Assembly (NCBI GenBank): GCA_964575185.1
Contig: CAZNPW010000021.1
Location: 1 to 53,201, forward strand
Direction of reading: 5' to 3'
Origin: CAZNPW01 sp964575185
Lineage (GTDB): Bacteria > Pseudomonadota > Alphaproteobacteria > Rhodobacterales > Rhodobacteraceae
DNA length: 53,201 nt
Both the position numbers and the translations under genes were made by a program. The notes under the pieces were generated by a model that did not search any database, was not told the origin of the DNA, and saw only the letters and a program-made list of their open reading frames with translations. This document shows positions 23,601 through 31,900 of the stretch, piece by piece (the stretch's first letter is position 1; every line of letters begins with the position of its first letter).

Positions 23601-25031
23601 GTGGAGCGCCGTCTCGCGTTCTTCCGGCGTGGCGAGCGGGATGTCGGCGAGCGCGCCGCCCGCCGCCGCCGCCATGGCGAAGGCCAGGAGGCGGGCGTGC
23701 AGCGCGGGGGCGTCGGTCCGGGCGGCGTCGGCGTAGAGCGCGTCGGGCGTCAGCGTCACCGCCGCGCCGGGGAGGGGGGCGTCGGTGCCGATGGCCACGT
23801 CGGGCAGGGCGTCGGGCAGGGCAGGGTCGCGGGCCAGGAGGTCGGCGGCGAAGGGACGGGGAACGGGGACGTCCGGCAGGCCCGCCGCGAGATCGACGGC
23901 GACCGGAGCCCAGCCCGACAGGAGGCCGTCGGGCGCGGCGGCGGCCTGGGCGACGTAGGCCCCCTGCCCCGCGAGCCTTGCGGCGGCGGCAAGGCATTGC
24001 GCGGGCGAGAGCCGCCAGGCGAGGCGCTGCATTCCCGCGCCGGCGTGGCCCGCGCCCTCGGCCAGCCGCGCCGGGCGGTGGCGGTGCAGAAGCGCCCGCA
24101 CCCGCGGCTCGTCGGCGGCGAGGGGGGCCTGCTCTGCGGTCAGCCGCGCGGACAGGTCGGGGGGCAGCGGGTCGACCATGGCTCCGGCGAAGGCCGCGGG
24201 GTCGACCGGCCCGCCGGAATCGCAAAGGCCCGTCAGCCGCAGCGCGCCCGTCCCGCAGGCGAGGGTCAGGCCGGAGGTGTCGGCGGCCAGCACCTGGCCG
24301 GGCAGGCCCGACCCTGCCGCCGGCGCGCCCGACCGCAGCCAGACCACGCGCCCGCCGATCCGCAGCTTGGGCAGCGCGAGCGGGTTCCAGTAGCTGCCGT
24401 GGTCGAGCGCGCGGATCAGCCGCAGCACCGCTGCGGCCGGCTGCGCCGGGTCGAGCAGCGCGAAGGCGGCGGGCCGGTCGGCGCGGCGGTGCAGGCGGCG
24501 GGGGGCGGCGGGGTCCTGCGGCTGGCCGGGGGCGTCCGCCTCCAGCGCGGCCATCACCTCGGGGAAGCTGTCGATCCCCGCCGCCATGCACCTGGCGTTC
24601 AGCGTCAGCGCGGTGTCCTCGGGGGCGATGTCGACGGCGCGGCTGGCGAGGATCGGCCCCGCGTCCACCCCGCCCGCGATGCGGTGCCAGGTGACCGCAT
24701 GGCGCGTGTCGCCGTCCAGGATCGCCCAGACGGGCGCGTTCAGGCCCGCCCGCCCGGGCAGCGGCCCGTCGTGGAAGTTCACCGCCCCCCCGGCGCGGGA
24801 AAGGAGCGCGGGCGGGATCAGCGCCAGGTTGGCGACCGAGAGGATCCAGTCGGCGCGGTCGTCGGTGCCCTCGGCGCTGGCGGCGACCGGGATGCCCTGC
24901 CCGCGCGCCCAGGCGGCGACGGCGGGCGAGCCCGTCACCACCAACCGCAGGGCGTGGCCGCGGTCGAGCCACATCTGCCCGCAGGCCTGCGTCAGGGTCG
25001 CGCCGCCGATCAGGATCGCGCTCAGGGTCAT
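20640..25031 (-). CDS. NRPS module: formyltransferase-adenylation(luciferase-like monooxygenase)-carrier
   Basis: A 1463-residue single-module NRPS. Residues 1-165 form a formyltransferase domain like methionyl-tRNA formyltransferase, with N85, H87 (NFHDGPLP) and D123 (GGVDAGPIL) as catalytic residues; 180-290 resembles its C-terminal domain. Residues 300-480 are an unclear, Ala-rich stretch with no condensation-domain HHxxxDG motif. The adenylation domain starts near 485: A3 YTSGSTGRPKG (634-644) and A4 FDISVLELF (678-686). It is then interrupted by an FMN-dependent luciferase-like monooxygenase of the MupA/Atu3671 type (about 711-1058; VWTPERHFHAFGG), and resumes with A5 NMYGPTETT (1143-1151), A7 YRTGDL and A10 NRKLDRKAL. 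The specificity residues D679, I680, L683, Q1093, L1119, G1121, M1144, I1152, W1153 suggest glycine. The carrier serine is S1393 (GGHSL). The absence of a condensation domain suggests a loading module. ATG 25031 overlaps the GT2 stop. Confidence 0.93.
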   Translation of the reverse strand: MTLSAILIGGATLTQACGQMWLDRGHALRLVVTGSPAVAAWARGQGIPVAASAEGTDDRADWILSVANLALIPPALLSRAGGAVNFHDGPLPGRAGLNAPVWAILDGDTRHAVTWHRIAGGVDAGPILASRAVDIAPEDTALTLNARCMAAGIDSFPEVMAALEADAPGQPQDPAAPRRLHRRADRPAAFALLDPAQPAAAVLRLIRALDHGSYWNPLALPKLRIGGRVVWLRSGAPAAGSGLPGQVLAADTSGLTLACGTGALRLTGLCDSGGPVDPAAFAGAMVDPLPPDLSARLTAEQAPLAADEPRVRALLHRHRPARLAEGAGHAGAGMQRLAWRLSPAQCLAAAARLAGQGAYVAQAAAAPDGLLSGWAPVAVDLAAGLPDVPVPRPFAADLLARDPALPDALPDVAIGTDAPLPGAAVTLTPDALYADAARTDAPALHARLLAFAMAAAAGGALADIPLATPEERETALHRWNRTARAVDRALTLPAAFAAQAARTPEATALIHRDTRMTYAQLDAASDRIAARLVAMGVGPDVPVGLHLRRSPAMVAAALGIMKAGGAYVPMDPAYPPDRTALYLQDSACPVLVTETALTAALPPHAAQVLAVDAPLPDAPAVNRADPAAMAYMIYTSGSTGRPKGVMVDHRNVINFFAGMDDRLGTTPGTWMAVTSLSFDISVLELFWTLTRGFTVVIAGDDDRRVTSGPAVGGIDVSLYHWGNADAGGGDPYRLLLEGARFADAHGFAAVWTPERHFHAFGGPYPNPAVTGAAVAAVTRNLAVRAGSCVAPLHHPARIAEEWAVIDNLTGGRAGVAFASGWQPDDFVLRPENTPPANKPALTAAINQVRRLWRGEAVDFPTATGTHAVTTQPRPVQPDLPVWVTTAGNPATWEEAGHLGANVLTHLLGQTVAEVGRKIALYHGALRAAGHDPARHHVTLMLHTCLAATREQARETARGPMKDYLRSAAGLIKQYAWAFPAFRKPQGAAQAIDIDLATLAPEEMDAILDFAFARYFEDSGLFGTVADAVARIAQVKAVGVTEVACLIDYGIPTDTVLEGLRPLAEVVAQVNVAAGPADFSVAAQLRRHRVTHLQCTPSMARMLTMDDAARAALADVGTLLIGGEALTGPLVAALRAATPARILNMYGPTETTIWSATAEARADEAVVNLGQPIANTQLYVLDPAGAPVAEGELWIGGDGVARGYWQRPDLTADRFRPDPFVTPDRAAPWGARMYRTGDLVRRRPDGALDFLGRADGQVKLRGFRIELGEVEAAMEAVAGVTRTVAMVREDSPGDLRLVVYHTGTAPETALRAAAERLPAHLRPAHVVHLPAMPLTPNRKLDRKALPRPHAAAPAPVAAAPVPGAAARIAAVWQRLLGVPEVAPSDNFFALGGHSLLAVQAHREISAALGGTALSITDIFRFPTLEALARHLGDAPAASPATDRAAARADAMDRRRALRNARAGA

Positions 25032-25996
25032 GTCGCACCTGCCATTTGCGCCGGGGGCTGCACCCGCCAGAGGTTCCGGGCCGCGTGGGCCAGCATCGCG
25101 CGGTTCATGCCCGGCGGGTCCACCGCGTCGCGCCCCGTCAGGCCCGCCCGCAACCGCCACAGCCCGCCGCCCGCGACCCGCGCCGCCGTCGCCAGCGCCG
25201 CCGTGCCGCGCCCGTGGACCTTGACGAAGTACCGCAGCCGCGAGTCGAACCAGTAGCCCGGCACCTGCGTCCAGCGCTTGCTGCCCGTGCTCGCCCCGCC
25301 GATGTGGCCGACGCGGCTTTCCAGCACATAGTCGGTGGGCCAGCCGGCGCGGGCGGCACGGTGGCAGAGCTCGGTTTCCTCGAAGTAGAGGAAGAAGCCT
25401 TCGTCGAACAGGCCGATGCGGTCCAGCACCGCCTGCCGCATCATCAGGCTCGCCCCGGCGAGCCAGTCGACGCGGCCGGTCGCGGCGGGGATCGGCATGG
25501 CGACGACGCGCCGGGACAGAAGCCGCGACACCGGGCCGAAGCGCAGCGCCGCCTCGAACTCGCCCGCGACCGAGGGGAAGCGGAAGGCGGTGCGGTGCGG
25601 GGTGCCGTCGGGGCCGTGGATGTAGCTGCCGGCGAAGCCGGTGGCGGGGTGGGCGGCAAGGTGGTCGCGCAGGGTGCGGATCGCGGCCGGCGCGGGGATG
25701 GCGTCGGAGTTGAGGAGGTAGACGAGGTCGGGCCTGGTGCCGTCGGGCAGGCCCGCGCGGATGCCTGCGTTGTTGCCCGCGCCGAAGCCGCCGTTGCGGC
25801 CTGCCTGGATGACGCGGACGCGGGGCCAGTCCAGCGTGGCCGCGCGCAGGGCGGCCTCGGACCCGTCGCCGCTGTCGTTGTCGACGATGGTGATGGCCCC
25901 CGCGACCCCCTCCATCGCCGTGACCGCCGCGCGGGCGGCGGCGAGCGTCATGTCCGGCGTGCGCCAGTTGAGGATGACCGTCAGCACCGTCGTCAT
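25028..25996 (-). CDS. Glycosyltransferase family 2 protein
   Basis: A 322-residue GT-A fold glycosyltransferase of the rhamnosyltransferase-like group. The nucleotide-sugar site begins TVLTVILNWRTPDMTL, with ITIVDNDSGDGSEAAL and the metal-binding region LLNSDAIPAPAAI; FDEGFFLYFEETELCHRAA is the typical GT2 acceptor-side block. The C-terminal third (after RVGHIGGAST) may be membrane-associated. Both ends overlap neighbours by 4 bases (the PKS stop and NRPS start), so it is translated between the two synthases. This position suggests that it glycosylates the assembly-line product or builds the polysaccharide to which that product belongs. Sugar and acceptor are unknown. Confidence 0.9.
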   Translation of the reverse strand: MTTVLTVILNWRTPDMTLAAARAAVTAMEGVAGAITIVDNDSGDGSEAALRAATLDWPRVRVIQAGRNGGFGAGNNAGIRAGLPDGTRPDLVYLLNSDAIPAPAAIRTLRDHLAAHPATGFAGSYIHGPDGTPHRTAFRFPSVAGEFEAALRFGPVSRLLSRRVVAMPIPAATGRVDWLAGASLMMRQAVLDRIGLFDEGFFLYFEETELCHRAARAGWPTDYVLESRVGHIGGASTGSKRWTQVPGYWFDSRLRYFVKVHGRGTAALATAARVAGGGLWRLRAGLTGRDAVDPPGMNRAMLAHAARNLWRVQPPAQMAGAT

Positions 25997-28900
25997 TCGG
26001 CGGCCTCGGCCCGCGCGGGCTCCACCGCCGCGATGACCGCGCGCAGCCGCGCGGCCATGACACGGACGTTCGGCTCCAGCACCATGCTGTCGTGGTCGCC
26101 CGGCACCTCGATCACCTGCAGCGCGGGGGCGAAGGCGGTCAGGCCGTTGTCGGGCAGGACGTATTCCCTGGCCCGGCTGACCCAGCGCCCGCCGCCTGCG
26201 CGGAAGGCGCGGTCGAGCGGGGGGCGGACGAGCACGGTCGCGCCCTGGCGCGGGGTCATCGCGTATTTCGGCAGGGCGGCGCGGAAGGCGGCCTCGATCG
26301 CGGCGTTGTGGAAGCCTGCCTCGGCGTCGACGGCCGCGATGCGTTGCTTGCCGCCGCGTTCCCAGTCCCACCGCGCGCGGGCCCAGGCGAGAAGGTAGCG
26401 CGGCCCGCCCGCGCGCAGTTCGGCGAGCTTGACGCGCAGACGGTCGGCGTTGGACAGGCGCGGCCGCAGCGGCAGGGGCGTGTCGAGCAGGACCAGCAGT
26501 GGCACCTCCTCGCCCGCTGCCTCCAGTTGACGGGCGATCTCCCAGGCGATCAGGCCGCCGCCGGAAAAGCCGCCGATCAGCCAGGGGCCGTGCGGCTGCA
26601 CCTGCCGCATCTCGGCGATGTAATCGGTGGCGGCGGCGGTGAAGTCGTCGTGCGGGGCGTCGTCGCCGTAGAGGCCGCGCGCCTGCAGCCCGTAGAACGG
26701 CCGGTCGCCGCCCATCAGTTGTGCCAGATGGCGCAGGTTCAGGACGTTGCCGAACATGCCGGCCACGAGGAAGAACGGCTGCCGCGGCCCGCCCTCGCCC
26801 TGGTGCATCGGCACGAGATGCGTGAAGCGGCGCTGCGGGGTCAGGCGGGTGACGGTGGCGCCGGGGGTCTGCGGGCCGATCCGTTCGGCGATCAGGGCGG
26901 CGCAGCGGGCGATGGTCGGGGCCTCGAACAACACGCTGATCGGGAAGTCGATGCCCCAGGCCTTGCGGATCATGGCGAAGAGCCTGACCGCGATCAGGCT
27001 GTGGCCGCCGAGGTCGAAGAAGCTGTCCTCGACCCCCACCTGCGCGACGCCCAGAAGCTCGGCCCAGAAGCCCGCGAGGGTGCGCTCGATGTCGTCGCGG
27101 GGGGCGACGAAGGCGGTGTCGAGCGCGGGGCGGTCGAAGACCTGGCCGTCGCGCGCGGGGTCCGCGGCCTGCGCCTGCGCGATGAGCGCGGGCAGGTCGA
27201 GCGACGAGACGATGACCTGCGGCCCCGGCAGCGCCAGCGCGCGGGCGAAGGCCTGCGCGCCCTCGTCGGGGCGGATGCCCATGCGGAAGGTGGCGAGCAG
27301 CCGGTCCTCGGCGGGGGACGCCGCGCGGGCCGGGCCGTCGTCGAAGGCGAGCGCGCGGGCGTCGGGCGGGGTCAGGGCGAGCGCGCCGTCGAGGCGGTGG
27401 ATCGTGAACCCCTCCACCTCGACCGCGACGGTGCCGTCGGGGGCGGCGAGCGTGATGTCGAACCGCGCCGTCCCCGGCGCATGTCCCGCGAGGCGGACGT
27501 GGCTGAGGACGGTCGCGGGCAGCGGGCCCACGATCCGGACGGTGGCGTAGCCCACGGGCACCCACAGCCGGTCGGGGCGGTAGCCGGGGATCAGGCCCAT
27601 GGCCCAGCCGGTGGCGAGGTCCATCAGCGCGGGGTGCAGCGCCCATGCGTCGGCGGCGAAGGGGGGCGGCAGGGACAGGGTGGCGAGGCCCTCGCCGTCG
27701 CCAAGGGAGGTGGCGTCCAGCACCCGCCAGCGCACACCGAAGCGCAGGTGCGCCTCTTGCGGGCCGGGCAGGCCCCGGCCCGTGACGGGCGCAGGCAGGC
27801 GGGCGGCGATGGCGGCGGGGTCGATCCGGCCGACCGTCGCGCCGGGGCTCAGGCGGGCGGTCGCGTGGGTCTGCCAGCCGGTGCGGCCCCGCGCGGCGAC
27901 CGCGCTTTCGACCTCGGCCGCGTAGCCTTCATCCGTGCGCCTCAGGCGCAGGCGCGCGTCGACCTGGGTGCCGTCGGGGACCGCGAGGGGGCGGAAGAAG
28001 GTGAGGTCGCGGATGGTGAAGACCGCGCCTTCGCCCTGCGCGGCCATCGCGTCGGCGAGCATCTGCAGGTATCCCGTGCCGGGGACCAGCGCCTGGCCCG
28101 CCGCCGTGCGGTGGCCGTCGACGACCCAGCGGTCGGCCCCGAGCCGCACGGTGAACAGGCGGTGGCCGGCGGCGTCGAAGGTCGCCTCGTCGAGCATCGG
28201 CAGGTGGACGGGCAGGCGCGGCGCGGGGGGGCGGCCGGCGCGGTCGGCCAGCGCCTCGGCCGCCATGCCGACATCGGCCCAGATGCCCCAGTTCACCGCG
28301 ACCACCCGCGTCCGCCCGCCCTGTCGGCTGCGCGCGAAGGCGTTGAGATATTCGTTCGCGGCGACGTAGTCGGCCTGCCCGACCGGGGCGGTCAGGGTCG
28401 AGGTGGAGGAAAACAGCACCATCAGGTCGACCGCGCCGTCGGGGAACAGCCCCGCCAGCACCTGCGTGCCGTGCAGTTTCGGGGCCAGCACCTCCTCGAT
28501 CGCGGCGGGGGTGCGGGCCTGGAGGGGGCCATCGTCGACCACCCCCGCGGCGTGGATCACGGCGTGGATCCGCCCGAAGGCCGCGACGGCGGCGTCGCGG
28601 GCGGCGCGCATCTCGTCCAGGTTGCAGACGTCGGCGGCGAGCACCCGCACGTCGCCGCCGAGCGCCCGCAGCCGCTGCACCGCGAGGATGCGGCGCGCGA
28701 CGGGGTCGTCGGTGCCTTGCGCAAGGTGCGCGGCCCAGCCGGCCTCGTCGGGCAGCGCGCGGCGCGCGACCAGGGCGATGCGGGCCCCGTGGCGGCGGAT
28801 CAGGTGCTCGGCGATGGTCAGCCCGATGCCGCCGAAGCCGCCGGTGATCAGCACCGCGGCCCCCTGCGGCAGGGTCCATGGCGCGTCGGGCAGCGGCACC

Positions 28901-31900
28901 GCGCGCAGGTCCTGCGCGTAACGCCGCCCGCCCCGCAGGGCGGCGACGGTGGCGGCGGGGGTGGCGGTCAGCTCCTCGAGCAGCGGGGCCGCGAAGGGGG
29001 CGACATCGGCGCGCCCGTGGGGCAGGTCGATGTCGAGCGTCGCGACGGTCAGCCCGGGCAGCTCCTTGGGCGCGACCCGCGCGGGGCCTGCGATGGCGGC
29101 CTTTTCGGGGGAGGGCAGCGGTTCGGCCCGCACCTGCGCCGCGCCGTTCGTGACCGCCAGGATGTGCAGCGGCCGCGCCACGCTTTCGTCGGCGAGCGCC
29201 TGGATCAGGAAGGTCAGCGCCCAGAAGCCCTGCTCCATGTTGCGGTGCAGGAAGGACGATCCGGGGCGGAAGCGTTCCCCGGCGGTCACGCCCCAGAACA
29301 TCCCGATGCGGCGCGGCACCTCGCCCCGCGCCACCAGGTCGCGGACCAGGAGGTCATACCCCTCGCGCCCGCGTTCGGGCGACAGGACGTAGCCGTCGCC
29401 GCGCCGCAGGAAGGCGTCGCCGGGCGTGACCGTGACCACCGCGTGCCCCGCCTTGCGCAGCGCATCGGCCGCGCGCGCGCCGAGCCCGGCCTCGTCGAGG
29501 AAGAGAAGCCAGCGGTCGGGCGTCACCGCCGACAGGTCGGCCCCGTCGGCCTCGGTCTCGGCGGCGCGGGGGCGCCAGTGCGGCTGCCAGCCCCAGCGGG
29601 CGATGTCGTCGTGGCGGGCGAGCGGCGGGGTCTCCTCGGCCGTCTTGCCGGGCGCGATGAAGTAGGGCTTGCGCTGGAACGGGTAGGTCGGCAGCACCAC
29701 GCGGTTGCGCCGTGCGTCGCCCCAGACGGGCGACCAGTCCACCGGCACCCCGCAGGCCCAGAGCCGCGCGATGGTCAGCAGGTGCCAGGCGTCGTCCGCC
29801 ATCGCCTGCGCAGGGTGGCGCAGCGCGGCGATGACCTGCGCCGCCGACACCCCGTTCGCCTGCGCGAGCGACGACAGCGCGCGGCCCGGACCCATCTCGA
29901 GGTAAACCCGGCCCGGCGTCTCCGTCAGATGCGCCATGCCCTGCTGGAACAGGACCGTGCCGCGCAGGTGGGCCACCCAGTAGCCGGGGTCGGTCGCCTG
30001 CGCGTCGGTCAGCGGCAGGCCGGTGCGGTTGCTGATGACGGGCAGCGTCGGCGGGTGCAGGGCGATGCCGCGCAGGTAGGCGCCGAAGCGGTCGAGGATC
30101 GGTGCCAGCATCCGGCTGTGCGCGGCGATGTCGATGGCGATGCGCTGGGTCTCGATGCCGTCCGCCCCCAGCCGGGCGCCAAGGTCGGCCAGCGCCGCCT
30201 CCGGCCCGCTGACGACGCAGAGGCCCGGCGCGTTGACCGAGGCGAGGTCGAGGTCGCCCGTCAGCCACGGCGCAAGCTGCGCCTCCGCCAGCGGGACCGA
30301 CAGCATCCCGCCGGGCGGCACGCTGTCGAACAGCGTCCCGCGCAGGTGGACGAGGCCGATGCAGTCATCAAAGCTCATGACCCCGGCGAGGCAGGCGGCG
30401 GTGTTCTCGCCCATCGAATGCCCGATCAGCGCGGCCGGCCGGACGCCCCAGTCCATGAAGAGCTGCGCCAGCGCGTATTCGGTGATCATGATGAGCGGCA
30501 GTTGCACCGAGGGCCGCTTCAGCCGGTCGTCCGCGTCGGCCTCCTGCCCCGGCGCGGGCAGCCACAGGGCGCGGATGTCGTAGTCGAGCTTCGGCTGCAG
30601 CACGGCGAGGCCCTGGTCCATCCAGTCGCGGAACACCGGTTCGGTTTCATACAGGTCGCGCGCCATGCCGACGTACTGCGCGCCGCCGCCGGGGAACATG
30701 AAGGTGACGGGCGGGTCCTCGCCCAGGTGGTCGTGCGCGAAGACCTGCCGCGGATCGCCCTTTTCCAGCATTTCGGCCGCTTCCAGCGCCGAGCCCGCCA
30801 CCAGAACCTTGCGCTTTTCGAACGCCCGGCGGCCCTCCTTCAGCGTCCAGGCGATGTCGGCCAGGTCATCCGTCGTCTCGCGCAGCTGCGCCGCGAGCCG
30901 CGCCCCCGCCTGGTCGAGCGCGGCGCGCGTGCGGGCCGAGATCACCAGCGGCTGGAAGGGCCAGAGACTCGGCTCCCCCGCCGCGCGCGCCGGGGCCTCC
31001 TGCAGCACCGCATGCGCGTTGGTGCCGCCGACGCCCAGCGAGTTCACCCCGGCCCGCAGCACGGCTGCGTCCCACGGCGTCAGCCGGTCATTCACGCGGA
31101 AGGGGCTGGTGGCGAAGTCGATCGCGGGGTTCGGCGCCTCGTACCCCAGCGAGGGCGGAAGCTGGCGGTGGTGCAGCGCCAGCGCGACCTTGATCAGGCT
31201 CGCCACGCCCGCCGCCGTGTCGAGGTGGCCGATGTTGGTCTTGACGCTGCCGATGCGGCAGTGGCCGACGGCGTCGGTCGTGCGGCGGAAGGCCTGCGTC
31301 AGCGCGGCGACCTCGATGGGGTCGCCGAGGTAGGTGCCGGTGCCGTGGCATTCGACGTAGGTCACGCTGTCGGCGGTGACGCCCGCCACGCCCTGCGCCT
31401 CGGCGATGCAGGCGGCCTGGCCTTCGACCGAGGGCGCGAGGTAGCCCGCCTTGGCCGCGCCGTCGTTGTTGACCGCGGTGCCCCTGATGACGGCCCAGAT
31501 GTGGTCGCCGTCGGCCACCGCGTCGCGCAGCCGCCGCAAGACGACGCATCCGGCGCCCGAGCCGAAGACGGTGCCCTGCGCCCGGTGGTCGAAGGCGTGG
31601 CAGTGGCCGTCGGGCGACAGGATCTCGCCTTCGGTGTAGAGGTAGCCCCGGTTCTGCGGCAGCTCCACCGTGACCCCGCCCGCCAGCGCCATGTCGCATT
31701 CGCCGTTCAAGAGCGCTTGGACGGCGGAGTGGACGGCCACGAGCGAGGTGGAGCACGCCGTCTGCACGGTCACGCTCGGCCCCTTCAGGTCGAGGATGTG
31801 GCTGACGCGGGTCGACAGGAAATCCTTGTCGTTGCCGGTGTGGCGCAACAGGAACAGGCCCGTCTGTGCGACCAGATCGGGGTTCGAGCAGAGGTTGACG

